A stretch of 64,000 nt of DNA from Mordavella massiliensis (GTDB lineage Bacteria; Bacillota; Clostridia; Lachnospirales; Lachnospiraceae), in the NCBI RefSeq assembly GCF_016902415.1, contig NZ_JACJLV010000003.1, positions 51,254 through 115,253 on the forward strand, given 5' to 3'. Below, in pieces: positions 26,116-34,820 of the stretch. The first letter of the stretch is position 1. Every line of letters begins with the position of its first letter. Position numbers and translations under genes: made by a program. A model generated the notes under the pieces. It had not been told where the DNA came from, made no database searches, and saw only the letters and a program-made list of their open reading frames with translations.

Positions 26116-26907
26116 TTATCCTCCCTGCACCACGACTTTTTTAATCGCTTTCTGGTAAAAGGCCATTACCAGTACGCCCAGCAGTACACACCATACCACC
26201 TGCAGGCCGATAAAGGACACCGCCTCCTGGATGGAGTATTTTCCAAGATAGGTATAGACCGGCACGGTCACCATCCCCGCAAAGGGCAGGTAGTCCAGGA
26301 CTCTCGCCACACTCTCCGGGAAAAGGAAGAGAGGCACCACGCCGCCCGACAGGATGGACAAAAGGGCGCTCTTGGTAAAGGCAAGGCCATAGGTATTCAG
26401 GGTAAAGAAGGACACAATCCCCACCGCCACCTCAATCCAGAAAAGAATCCCGATAGAGACCAGCACGCTGACAAAGAACAGTAGAAATTCCACCACTCCC
26501 GCCGGTCCGCAGCCGCCTAAGAGCAGCGTTCCCAGGATCCCGATAGGGATGCCCTTAAACAGCAGGAAGAAGAAAAATTCTCCCAGCCGTTTCCCGAACA
26601 GATTAAACGCCAGATGGACCGGGCGCAGAAGCTCCACCACAATATTTCCCTTATAGACCCATTCCGCGAACTCTTTGTTGATCCCGCCCGAAAACTGGGA
26701 GGAAAGCGTCCGGGAAAGCACCACATAAGTGGTCATCTGCACCGCGGTAAATCCATGCAGCTCCTCTCTGGACATAAACACATATTTCCAGAGGAAGTAG
26801 TAGATCAAAATTGACACCGCCGTACCGAATATATTAAACCAGAATGCCTTAATATAGGCGAATTTCGTCTGAAATGCCACGCGGATCAGACAGTAAAGTT
26901 TCTCCAT
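26116..26907 (-). CDS. ABC-2 type permease, first subunit
   Basis: Membrane subunit of 263 residues with six predicted helices, more distant from the two tandem copies. 'VVLSRTLSSQFSGGINKEFA' and 'KGNIVVELLRPVHLAFNLFG' match the partner subunit usually paired with a PF06182 permease; that pairing normally has one gene of each kind, whereas here one kind is doubled. It is the first gene of the operon; an unremarkable upstream gap of 111 bases holds the terminator of the sugar locus. Confidence 0.87.
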   Translation of the reverse strand: MEKLYCLIRVAFQTKFAYIKAFWFNIFGTAVSILIYYFLWKYVFMSREELHGFTAVQMTTYVVLSRTLSSQFSGGINKEFAEWVYKGNIVVELLRPVHLAFNLFGKRLGEFFFFLLFKGIPIGILGTLLLGGCGPAGVVEFLLFFVSVLVSIGILFWIEVAVGIVSFFTLNTYGLAFTKSALLSILSGGVVPLFLFPESVARVLDYLPFAGMVTVPVYTYLGKYSIQEAVSFIGLQVVWCVLLGVLVMAFYQKAIKKVVVQGG

Positions 26908-26960
26908 TGCCTTACCCCCTTCAAGTTGTCATTTCATAGTCATAACAGGCAGAGGCCCGT

Positions 26961-26996
26961 TATAAAAACAGCCCCAGAGATTTGATCCTCTGGGGC
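26961..26996 (-). terminator. Intrinsic terminator of the sugar ABC transporter operon
   Basis: Minus-strand hairpin with 9-base arms (26971-26979 and 26988-26996, GCCCCAGAG stem), followed by TGTTTTTAT. It lies 23 bases past the stop codon of the last permease gene. Confidence 0.88.
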
Positions 26997-27018
26997 CATA
27001 CCTTCATATTGGTTTATT

Positions 27019-27846
27019 TTAACCTTTAATACCAGACTGTGCAACACCTTCGATAAACTGTTTCTGGAAGATGAAGAACAGTACGATCAGCGGCAGCACC
27101 GCCATAACGGCGCCGGCCATCTGCATCGGGTACTGGGTCGTGTACTGTCCACGCAGTGTGGAAAGTGCAGGACCAAGTGTCATCTTGTCCGTAGAGGTGT
27201 TGACGATCAGTGGCCACATAAAGTCATTCCATGCGAACTTCGCAGTGAAGATCACCAGGGCCACGATACCCGGTTTTACCAGCGGCAGCATGATCTGTCC
27301 AAAGATCTGATAACGGCTGCATCCGTCCAGAACCGCTGCCTCTTCCAGTTCTTTTGGAAGTGACATAAAGAACTGGCGCAGCAGGAAGGTTCCGAATGCA
27401 CTGAACAGGTTTGGAAGGAACAGCGCCGGGATGGTATCAAGGAGTCCCAGCTTCTGCACAATGGTATACTGGGGGATCAGGAAAATCTGTCCAGGAACCA
27501 TCAGTACAGAAAGAACTAATACGAAAATGATGTTTTTAAATGGAAAGTCAATTCTTGCAAATGCATATGCTGCCATAGAACAGAACAGCACCTGTCCTAC
27601 CGTTGTAATAACGGTGGAAATGATCGTGTTCATATATACAGTCGCAAAGGGCAGAGCTCCTAAGATCTCTGTATAAGCCTGCGTTACGAACTGCTCCGGC
27701 AGGATTGTCGGCGGAATGTGAAGCGCTTCCCCGTTGGTCTTAAAGGAAGTAAGCACCATCCATACAAAGGGGAACACCACAATGACAATCCCCGCAAGAA
27801 GGAGCAGATGCACGATCAAATGATACATATTCGATTTTCCTCTCAT
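27019..27846 (-). CDS. Sugar ABC transporter permease, MalG type
   Basis: Inner-membrane subunit of a CUT1 carbohydrate importer. 275 residues, six helices; the EAA loop that docks the ATPase is 'LPKELEEAAVLDGCSRYQIF' (about 153-172). No ATPase gene is in the operon; in Clostridia CUT1 importers often share a MsmX/UgpC-type ATPase encoded elsewhere. It is the last gene of the cluster running from 31529, with 15 bases after the MalF-type gene. Confidence 0.95.
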   Translation of the reverse strand: MRGKSNMYHLIVHLLLLAGIVIVVFPFVWMVLTSFKTNGEALHIPPTILPEQFVTQAYTEILGALPFATVYMNTIISTVITTVGQVLFCSMAAYAFARIDFPFKNIIFVLVLSVLMVPGQIFLIPQYTIVQKLGLLDTIPALFLPNLFSAFGTFLLRQFFMSLPKELEEAAVLDGCSRYQIFGQIMLPLVKPGIVALVIFTAKFAWNDFMWPLIVNTSTDKMTLGPALSTLRGQYTTQYPMQMAGAVMAVLPLIVLFFIFQKQFIEGVAQSGIKG

Positions 27847-27861
27847 GCTTTCTCTCCTCCT

Positions 27862-28791
27862 TTAATCGTAATTTACCCATTTCTTCTGACCGATCAGCTG
27901 GATCACCGTCACGATCATGATGACAATGAAGATGAACAGAGAAATCGCTGCCGCGTATCCCTTATATCCATAGTCGAACGCCTGACGGTAGAACAGCATA
28001 ACTACGGTCTGGGTATCGTCGTATGCCGGATTTGTCTTACCGATCATCATGTAAATGGTATCAAATACCTGGAATCCGCTGATGATAGATGTGATCAACA
28101 CGAAGAAGATCGTAGGCGTCAGCATCGGGATCGTAATCTTGAAGAACTGCTGGATCGGGCCTGCGCCGTCCAGTGCAGCCGCTTCATAATAAGTTACTGA
28201 AATTCCCTGCATACCGGCAAGAAGAATGATCATGTTGTAACCAACTGTCATCCAGAGTCCTACCAGCATGATACAGTAAAGAGCTGTGCTGGGAGAAGTC
28301 AGCCACGCATGGCCGCTTCCGCCTGCTGCTTTGATGGCGGTATTTAAGATACCCATCTGCTCATTGTAGATCCATTTCCATACCATGGCTACAGCTGCAG
28401 ACATGGTTACGGACGGCAGGAAATACAGGGTACGGTAAATGGATTTTCCCCGGATCTTTGCGTTCATCAGCGCTGCGATAAAGATGGATAAAAACAGTCC
28501 TGCCGGTACGGTGATGACTACGTATTTCAGGGAGTTTCCAAATGCCTTCCACACTTCTTTATCAGAAAACAGCTTGATATAGTTTTCCAGGCCTACGAAG
28601 GTGGACATATTAAATTTGTTTACATCGTTAAAACTGAACCAGATATTCTGGAAAAACGGCCAAATGTAAAAAACCAAGAGGCCGAGTGTAACCGGGGCGA
28701 TAAAGATATATGCCGCAACCCAGTCACGTTTCTGCCAGGAGGACGCCTTTTTCTTGGGCGCCCTCGCTGCTACTGCACTTTTCTGAGCCAT
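27862..28791 (-). CDS. Sugar ABC transporter permease, MalF type
   Basis: First membrane subunit of the CUT1 importer, 309 residues. A basic N-terminus ('RAPKKKASSWQKRDW') precedes six helices; the EAA-type loop is 'YYEAAALDGAGPIQQFFKIT'. The 37-base gap to the binding-protein gene and the 15-base gap to the MalG-type gene mark one operon. The substrate is inferred only from context (GH129/GH101-like hydrolase and an oxidoreductase upstream). Confidence 0.95.
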   Translation of the reverse strand: MAQKSAVAARAPKKKASSWQKRDWVAAYIFIAPVTLGLLVFYIWPFFQNIWFSFNDVNKFNMSTFVGLENYIKLFSDKEVWKAFGNSLKYVVITVPAGLFLSIFIAALMNAKIRGKSIYRTLYFLPSVTMSAAVAMVWKWIYNEQMGILNTAIKAAGGSGHAWLTSPSTALYCIMLVGLWMTVGYNMIILLAGMQGISVTYYEAAALDGAGPIQQFFKITIPMLTPTIFFVLITSIISGFQVFDTIYMMIGKTNPAYDDTQTVVMLFYRQAFDYGYKGYAAAISLFIFIVIMIVTVIQLIGQKKWVNYD

Positions 28792-28828
28792 TCTCTCACC
28801 TACTTTATTCTATCAAAGACCTTCTCTC

Positions 28829-30112
28829 TTACTCTGCGAGCAGTGCGTCAGCCTCTTCCTTCAGACCTGCGCAGGCATCTGCCAGAGACATTTCTCCTGT
28901 GTAGGCTTTTGTAAGCCATGTGGACTCAAGGTCGTAGATCTCTGCAGTCTTAGTGCCGCCCATCGGAAGCGGATAAGCAACATCTGCGTGGTTGGTGTAT
29001 GCTGCCAGGTTGTACTCCGGTTTTGCTTCTGCAAACAGGTGCTGAGACTCTGTTCTTGCGGAAATAACTACACCAGACTCACCCTGGATATCCTGAGCAT
29101 CTTTGCTTCCAAGCCAGATTGCGAAATCAATAGCTGCGTCTTTGTTCTTGGAGCCTTCGTATACAGCATATCCAAGACCATTGATACAGTTGTCTTCAAT
29201 ATCATTGTAGGTCGGGATCTCTACGCAGTCGATCTTCTCTGCTACTGCGTCGTTATTTGCATATTCCGGAACCATGTAGGATCCTGCGAATGTCATTGCT
29301 ACCTGCTCGCCCTGGAACATAGCGTCAGATCCTGTCTCAGCAACGGTTGCTGCGCTCGGAGCGTATCCTTCATCGATCAGATCGATCCAGCACTGGATAC
29401 CTTCCTGAGTCTTCGGATCATCATATCCGGTCTCTGTTCCATCCTCGCTGATGATCCAGCCGCCATTTGCATATACGGTCTGATAGTACCATGTCTGGAA
29501 GTCTACCGGGCAAACGAACGGATATACGCCTTCCGGAAGTTTGTCTTTGAGTTCTGCGCACAGAGCTACAAAATCATCATATGTCATGTCGTCAGTCGGA
29601 TAAGCAACGCCTGCTGCATCAAACATTTCCTTGTTGTACCACAGAGCGTTGGTATCGAAATCCTTCGGAACTGCATAGTTTACATCGTCACGCACATAGT
29701 TCTGTACCAGTGTCTCAGAGTAAGCGTCATTGATGTCAGACTCTGCGATCGCATCGGTCATGTCTGCCAGGATGCCGCCATCTACATAAGAATCCAGGTG
29801 AAGCACGTTGATCCAGAATACGTCAGGAGCTGTGCCGCCGCCTGCTGCTGCTTCAAGCTTGGTCCAGTACTCGCCGCCGCTGTAAGGTGTAAGCTCAATG
29901 TTTACCTTTACGTCCGGATTTTCTTCCTCGTAAGCTGCTACCAGATCTTCCATTGCCGGTCTCTGGTTCTCATCCCAGATACCAAATGCAATCTCTGTCT
30001 TTCCTGAGGAGCTTCCTCCGTCACTGCTTCCGCCGCCGCATCCGGCAAGCAGGCCTACACACATGGTTGCTACGAAACCAAGTGAAGCCAGTTTTGTTAA
30101 TCTTTTCTTCAT
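28829..30112 (-). CDS. Sugar-binding lipoprotein of the ABC importer (family 1)
   Basis: Extracellular solute-binding protein, 427 residues. Lipoprotein signal: 'KKRLTKLASLGFVATMCVG' then the lipobox 'LLAGC' with the lipidated Cys25 and a Gly/Ser linker. 'FGIWDENQRPAMEDLVAAYE' and 'APDVFWINVLHLDSYVDGGI' are typical of family 1 binding proteins for oligosaccharides. The acidic mature chain is usual for Gram-positive surface lipoproteins. It would capture the substrate for the two permeases downstream. Start ATG with AAGGGAGAAGG upstream. Confidence 0.94.
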   Translation of the reverse strand: MKKRLTKLASLGFVATMCVGLLAGCGGGSSDGGSSSGKTEIAFGIWDENQRPAMEDLVAAYEEENPDVKVNIELTPYSGGEYWTKLEAAAGGGTAPDVFWINVLHLDSYVDGGILADMTDAIAESDINDAYSETLVQNYVRDDVNYAVPKDFDTNALWYNKEMFDAAGVAYPTDDMTYDDFVALCAELKDKLPEGVYPFVCPVDFQTWYYQTVYANGGWIISEDGTETGYDDPKTQEGIQCWIDLIDEGYAPSAATVAETGSDAMFQGEQVAMTFAGSYMVPEYANNDAVAEKIDCVEIPTYNDIEDNCINGLGYAVYEGSKNKDAAIDFAIWLGSKDAQDIQGESGVVISARTESQHLFAEAKPEYNLAAYTNHADVAYPLPMGGTKTAEIYDLESTWLTKAYTGEMSLADACAGLKEEADALLAE

Positions 30113-30191
30113 AATACCTTCTCCCTTCTTTTTATTTTTTTACTTTGGTATTACATATAAAAATGGAAAACCATTTTTTTCAGTTACAAGT

Positions 30192-30212
30192 CCGGCCCTT
30201 TTCTCTGGCCGG
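30192..30212 (-). other. GC-rich stem-loop between oxidoreductase and binding-protein genes
   Basis: CCGGCC/GGCCGG arms around a 9-base loop just past the oxidoreductase stop codon, with a T-rich run some 15 bases further. It may be a partial terminator or an mRNA-processing stem-loop that raises expression of the binding protein relative to the upstream gene. Confidence 0.5.
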
Positions 30213-30221
30213 CCGCCAGGC

Positions 30222-31529
30222 TTATGCCTGACGATACGTGTCAAGATGGATCACCTTACCACCATTTACTCTGGACTCTTCTGCTGCCAGCGCACAGTAG
30301 TGGCTCTCCACAGAGTGCTCCAGAGAAGTAATGGAACTGCTCTCCTTAATATTGCCAAGCAGGATGTCCGCAAATTCCTCTACCATTACGATGTCGCCGC
30401 CGCCATGTCCGGAGAAATCATCGGACAGGGACATCACATCGATGGTCTCCTCCTTCCGGTCCGGAGTAAAGAATGTTGTATGGATCACGCTGTCCTTAGG
30501 ATCCATTCCCATATTTACCACCATCTCGCCTTTGGTTCCGTAGAATCTGGCGTATCTTCCCATATCGGCGCTCAGACCACTCATAGTAAAGCTCATGGTA
30601 GAGCCATCCGTCATATTTAAATTGACCACCTGGTGATCCACTACGTTGTTATCACAGTGGTAAACACATTTTCCAAACCGACCGGTATCAATGGCTTTCT
30701 GTACATTTTCCTCTGTAACTTCCTGAGTCAGTACATCCAGCGGCCATGCCCGGTGTCCGGTGCGGTATCCTACCAGCTTGCTGTCCATATAGATCGCTTC
30801 CGCATCAAACGGACAGACGCCCTGGTACTTGCAGCCATCGGTACATCTTTCCTTGCAGCCCTCCGGTGCATTTTCTTCCTTAAATAAGTAAGTGCTTCCA
30901 TAGGAAGACAGGGATTCACATTCCTTTCCTGCCAGCCACAGATAGAGGTCCATGTCGTGACAGCATTTCTGCAGGATCATGGGGCTTGTGGTATCGGAAT
31001 TGTTCCAGTTGCCGCGCACAAAACTGTGAGCCATATGGAACCAGCCCACATTTTCCACTGCCATGATAGAAACCACGTCGCCGATGGTTCCGGCATCCAG
31101 AAGTTCTTTCACCTTCCGGTAGATCGGTGTGTAGCGAAGCACATGACAGACCACAACCTTGCGGTCACATTCCTTTGCCACCTTCACGATCTGCCTGCAC
31201 TCGTCAAGATCCGGGGATACCGGCTTCTCCAGCAGCAGATGATAGCCTTTGCGAAGCGCCGGGATGGCGTGTCCCACATGCTGCCGGTCCTGGGTGGCGA
31301 TCACCATCGCGTCCGCCAGCTTCTCCTGCTCCAGCATCTTTTCTACACTATCAAAACACCGCTCCTCCGGGATATGGTACAGCTCCTTTGCAATAGCTAC
31401 CTTCTCAGGATCAATATCCGCTACGGCTGTGATCTCCATCTTCTCCGGGTGGGCGGCGATGGCTTTTGCGTATACATCCTTACCGCGGCTTCCAAGACCC
31501 GCGATCGCAAATGTAATCTTCTTTTCCAC
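30222..31529 (-). CDS. Gfo/Idh/MocA-family oxidoreductase (possible GH109-like glycosidase)
   Basis: NAD(P)-binding enzyme of 435 residues. N-terminal Rossmann fold with 'FAIAGLGSRG' (about 7-16) and 'LLLEKPVSPD' (about 98-107), the EKP signature. A cysteine-rich insertion ('GCKERCTDGCKYQGVCP', about 222-238) could bind metal. The C-terminal domain has 'NNVVDHQVVNLNMTDG'. Most members oxidise sugars or cyclitols; the superfamily also contains GH109 alpha-N-acetylgalactosaminidases, worth noting beside the GH129/GH101-like gene. Start is GTG with AAGGAGGTGAG upstream. Substrate unproven. Confidence 0.85.
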   Translation of the reverse strand: MEKKITFAIAGLGSRGKDVYAKAIAAHPEKMEITAVADIDPEKVAIAKELYHIPEERCFDSVEKMLEQEKLADAMVIATQDRQHVGHAIPALRKGYHLLLEKPVSPDLDECRQIVKVAKECDRKVVVCHVLRYTPIYRKVKELLDAGTIGDVVSIMAVENVGWFHMAHSFVRGNWNNSDTTSPMILQKCCHDMDLYLWLAGKECESLSSYGSTYLFKEENAPEGCKERCTDGCKYQGVCPFDAEAIYMDSKLVGYRTGHRAWPLDVLTQEVTEENVQKAIDTGRFGKCVYHCDNNVVDHQVVNLNMTDGSTMSFTMSGLSADMGRYARFYGTKGEMVVNMGMDPKDSVIHTTFFTPDRKEETIDVMSLSDDFSGHGGGDIVMVEEFADILLGNIKESSSITSLEHSVESHYCALAAEESRVNGGKVIHLDTYRQA

Positions 31530-31711
31530 TTTGTTCTCACCTCCTTACAAACACACATTGTCAAAAATGCCTGTTTTTATCTCTTTCCGATATCTATAAT
31601 TATAAAGATTTTCCAATTCAAAAGCTTTTCTTATCATCCTGTTTACTTGTCATATCGTCCAGTTTTTGTTCCATTTGTATAAGAGCAAAAAAGATCAATG
31701 ATGTTTTTTAT

Positions 31712-31772
31712 GCAAAATGCAATTGGGGACGTAGACCTTTTGCAAAGGTCTACGTCCCCAATTGCATTTTGC
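31712..31772. repeat. Variant GGGGACG hairpin, copy 6
   Basis: Perfect 29-base arms (31712-31740 and 31744-31772) with a TGC loop. It shares TTGGGGACG with the other copies but the inner stem is TAGACCTTT instead of GGGGATT, so it is a second subtype. Thirteen outer pairs (GCAAAATGCAATT) lie outside the common part. Confidence 0.88.
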
Positions 31773-31785
31773 CCTGTACCTAATT

Positions 31786-31822
31786 GAAAAACAGGGTGTA
31801 CCCGACCGGGGGTACACCCTGT
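31786..31822 (-). terminator. Intrinsic terminator after the GH129/GH101-like gene
   Basis: Minus-strand hairpin with 13-base arms (31791-31803 and 31810-31822) followed by TTTTC, 5 bases past the stop codon. The hydrolase transcript probably ends here, so the oxidoreductase and transporter genes need their own promoter between here and 31529. Confidence 0.85.
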
Positions 31823-31826
31823 TATC

Positions 31827-33713
31827 CTATTCGCTGATCTCGTATGTCTGCTTCTCAAAGTCTACGGTTACGGTGGTTCCGTTGGAGAAGGTGGTGCGCT
31901 GGTGTTTCCAGTTGCCATCCAGGATCTCGTGTTTTACCATCTCGCATTTGCCGACTTTTTCGTGCAGTGTGCTGACTACCTTGCTGCGTCGGATGTCTTC
32001 TTCCAGCTTCAGGCTGATGCCGTCGTCAAAGGCTCCGTCTGTGTTCGGGTATGCCGCGTCGCGGATGAGATAAGGCGCGCCGCCGTTCAGAAGGGCGTAC
32101 AGCATGTAGTCTTCTTCTTCACTGACTTTTTCCATCATCCATGGCTGGATCACGCAGTCGTGGTAAACCAGGTTGTAAAGCGGCACCGGTATGGCTTCTT
32201 TTGCGGAGCCTGGTTTTTTCATCATGAAGTCATAAGGCGCATAGTGGCAGAATACCAGGCTTGGCACTGCCCAGTCGCTGACTTCTTCGGAGCTTGTGAG
32301 GATTCCTTTGGATAACAGATACTCAAAGCATTTGCAGCGGTAATCGTAGCAGTCTTTTCTGGTCATGCGGTGCATAGGGTTGTCGCATTCGTCGCCTTCG
32401 TTGCAGGTGAATACGTCCAGGTACGCGCAGTCCAGTTTGATGCCGTTTTCTTCAATCTTCTGGAAGTTGCGTTTTACATAGTAGGGCGCCTGTGTTCCGC
32501 ACAGGAATGTCTGCGGGCCCCCTGCCCATCTCTGGTGTCCGGGGATCGTTCCGTCCGCCAGCATGCAGGCAAAGTTTTCATCATAAGTGGCAGCCGCCAG
32601 ATAGTAATCCCTGTACTGATCGTGAATGCCGAAAAGGTATCCGCATTCATGCATGGCGTCTGCCAGGGATTTCATGCCTTCCCATCCGCCGGCCGCCTCG
32701 CAGGCCGGTGTGTAATCCGGATGCTGGTTGTCATATCCCGGTTCTGCCCATCCGTCCAGATGCATGTAGAGTTTCTCTACTCCTTCTGCATGCAGTTCGC
32801 GGATCTCTTTTTCTCTCTGGGCAAATGTGGTCAAATGGTTGTTTTTATCCGGATTCTCCGCGTCGAAAAAGTCGGAGTTTGGCTGAACCACGGTCTTGAT
32901 GCCCTTGTGTACAAAGGCGCAGCCGATCAGGTCATTGACGGAAGCATTGCGGGTCGCCTTTTCTTCCAGAGTCCGCAGGTTTCCCTGTTCGTTGACATAG
33001 GCTCTGTAAATCTTGCACAGATCGTTGTAATCACAGTCCGAAACAAAAGTGTATCTTAAGACTCTGCGGTAGTCCATCTTTCCAAGACTTGGCTCATACC
33101 ACACGCCCACATGGGTGTACGGGCCTCCTGCCGGATGCTCTGCATGGTATCCTGCGTTCCAGGGAGTCAGGCTGATGGCGATGTAGCCGGCCCGGTCCTT
33201 CACCTGTCCGAACCAGGGCATGTATCCGCCCGCCGTTCCAAAGAATCCGTCAAACACTACCGGGGACAGCTCTGTCTCCCAGGTATTGGGCACCAGCATT
33301 CCCTGCTGATGGGTCAGGAGGGTATACCAGCTGTCTTTCTTTTCCTCAAAGTTCATATCGCCCGGCCAGAACAGTTTCTTAATATGAAGTCCTTCTTCTT
33401 TCACCGGAATCCATTCAAAATATACATTTCCGGTGGAAGCCTCTGCCCATACGAAGGTTTGGAAGCTGTAGTCATATACAACGCCGTCCTTCTCAAACCC
33501 TTCGTAGCTGCTCAGGATTCCGGCTCCAAGACCGGTCTGATATTCTTTATGAGAAATATTTCTGGCCTGATTAAAAAGAATCTCTCCTTCTTCACAAACC
33601 ATATGCGGGACATAATTTGATTGCCATGTCCACAAAATACTTTCTTTTTCGATGGTGAACCATAAAGTTTCCTCATCAAACAGAATGGTTACATCATTTT
33701 GCGCTACTTTCAT
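31827..33713 (-). CDS. GH129/GH101-like glycosidase (putative alpha-N-acetylgalactosaminidase)
   Basis: Large cytoplasmic protein, 628 residues, no signal peptide. N-terminal beta-rich domain (to about 250), then a barrel with 'LYMHLDGWAEPGYDNQHPDY', 'LDCAYLDVFTC' and 'ILTSSEEVSDWA'. From the chosen start the candidate catalytic residues are Asp320, Asp433 and Glu476. From memory, Bifidobacterium NagBb (GH129, alpha-GalNAc from Tn antigen) uses Asp330, Asp435 and Glu478: a similar layout with the same 43-residue spacing of the last two. The clan assignment is inferred. I start at the ATG at 33713 after GGGGAAAAGAG; an in-frame ATG at 33764 overlaps the promoter region. Divergent from an AraC regulator 69 bases away. 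Confidence 0.6.
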   Translation of the reverse strand: MKVAQNDVTILFDEETLWFTIEKESILWTWQSNYVPHMVCEEGEILFNQARNISHKEYQTGLGAGILSSYEGFEKDGVVYDYSFQTFVWAEASTGNVYFEWIPVKEEGLHIKKLFWPGDMNFEEKKDSWYTLLTHQQGMLVPNTWETELSPVVFDGFFGTAGGYMPWFGQVKDRAGYIAISLTPWNAGYHAEHPAGGPYTHVGVWYEPSLGKMDYRRVLRYTFVSDCDYNDLCKIYRAYVNEQGNLRTLEEKATRNASVNDLIGCAFVHKGIKTVVQPNSDFFDAENPDKNNHLTTFAQREKEIRELHAEGVEKLYMHLDGWAEPGYDNQHPDYTPACEAAGGWEGMKSLADAMHECGYLFGIHDQYRDYYLAAATYDENFACMLADGTIPGHQRWAGGPQTFLCGTQAPYYVKRNFQKIEENGIKLDCAYLDVFTCNEGDECDNPMHRMTRKDCYDYRCKCFEYLLSKGILTSSEEVSDWAVPSLVFCHYAPYDFMMKKPGSAKEAIPVPLYNLVYHDCVIQPWMMEKVSEEEDYMLYALLNGGAPYLIRDAAYPNTDGAFDDGISLKLEEDIRRSKVVSTLHEKVGKCEMVKHEILDGNWKHQRTTFSNGTTVTVDFEKQTYEISE

Positions 33714-33782
33714 ATTCTCTTTTCCCCATTTCCTAATTATTCCTTTTATGTTAAAATATATCAAATATCAGGAGGTGACATC

Positions 33783-34820
33783 ATGACTTATATCCGAACC
33801 CATTTAAAACGTGAGATCGTTATCGATTCCATCATCACCATCCACTATTTTGAATATATGAAAGACTTTGTCTTCCACGGCGAATCCCATGATTTCTGGG
33901 AAATGCTTTACGTGGATAAAGGCAGCGTACAGGTCCGCTCCGGAGAGGATACGGTCCATCTGGATGCCGGCGATATCATTTTCCACCAGCCCCGGGAGTT
34001 TCACGCCATCCGCTCGGTGGGTTCTTCTTCGCCGAACCTGGTGGCCATCTCCTTTACCACCCAGTCGCCTGCCATGGATTTCTTCCGCAAGAAGAGCTGT
34101 ACCCTGACGATTGAAGAGCGGACGCTCATCTCTCACATTATCAACACAGCCCGGGAAACATTATCCACACCCATGCACATTCCTTCGGTGGAACAGATCC
34201 AGCTAAGGTCCGACGCTCCCTTTGGATCCGAGCAGCTGATCCTCCTCTATCTGGAGCTTTTTCTGATCACCCTGCAGCGGAACCACAACAACCGGGAGAA
34301 CCTGACGGACTCCAAGTCTGTCGCTCCGCTGTCAGACACCAAGGACGCCGGCAAATCCGGAAGGATCAACGAAGTGATCGAATACATGCAGTTCCACATC
34401 TGCGAACCGCTGACCATTTCCAAGATCTGCGACGCGCTCTCGATCAGCCGGTCCGCCCTGCAGTCTCTCTTCCATTCCGAGAAGAACTGCGGCGTCATGG
34501 AATATTTCAATGACCTGAAGATCCAGAGGGCCCGGGATATCATCCGGGACGGCTCCATGAACTTTACGGAGATTGCGTATTTTCTTTCTTACAGCTCTCT
34601 CCAGTATTTTTCCAAACAGTTCAAGAACGCCACCGGGATGTCTCCCTCAGAGTATGCTTCCTCTGTAAAGGGCATTTCTAATTCTTTGAAACGTCCGGAG
34701 GACTATGGTATCACTCCCCCCCCGGTAGAAATTAAAATGTTTCTTTTAAAAATGCTTTATAGCCTTTCACGGCTTCGTAAATGTCTGCTTTGCTTGTGGT
34801 CTCCCATGGAGCGTGCATAG
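33783..34820 (+). CDS. AraC-family regulator with cupin sensor domain
   Basis: Likely activator of the divergent glycosidase and transporter genes. 345 residues: an N-terminal cupin ('VFHGESHDFWEMLYVDKGSV', 'LDAGDIIFHQPREFHAI', about 25-82) for a sugar effector, then two C-terminal helix-turn-helix motifs (about 200-300; 'LTISKICDALSISRSALQSL' and 'FTEIAYFLSYSSLQYFSKQF'). Start ATG at 33783 with AGGAGGTGAC. The last ~31 codons follow a run of eight C (34716-34723) and read antisense into the aminopeptidase gene; in either shifted frame the protein would stop within four codons of the run, so this tail may be accidental. Confidence 0.88.
   Translation: MTYIRTHLKREIVIDSIITIHYFEYMKDFVFHGESHDFWEMLYVDKGSVQVRSGEDTVHLDAGDIIFHQPREFHAIRSVGSSSPNLVAISFTTQSPAMDFFRKKSCTLTIEERTLISHIINTARETLSTPMHIPSVEQIQLRSDAPFGSEQLILLYLELFLITLQRNHNNRENLTDSKSVAPLSDTKDAGKSGRINEVIEYMQFHICEPLTISKICDALSISRSALQSLFHSEKNCGVMEYFNDLKIQRARDIIRDGSMNFTEIAYFLSYSSLQYFSKQFKNATGMSPSEYASSVKGISNSLKRPEDYGITPPPVEIKMFLLKMLYSLSRLRKCLLCLWSPMERA

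Noticed and set aside
33699..33782. Upstream start for the AraC regulator
   Set aside because: The ATG at 33783 has AGGAGGTGAC at ideal distance; the earlier ATG overlaps the divergent gene's start.
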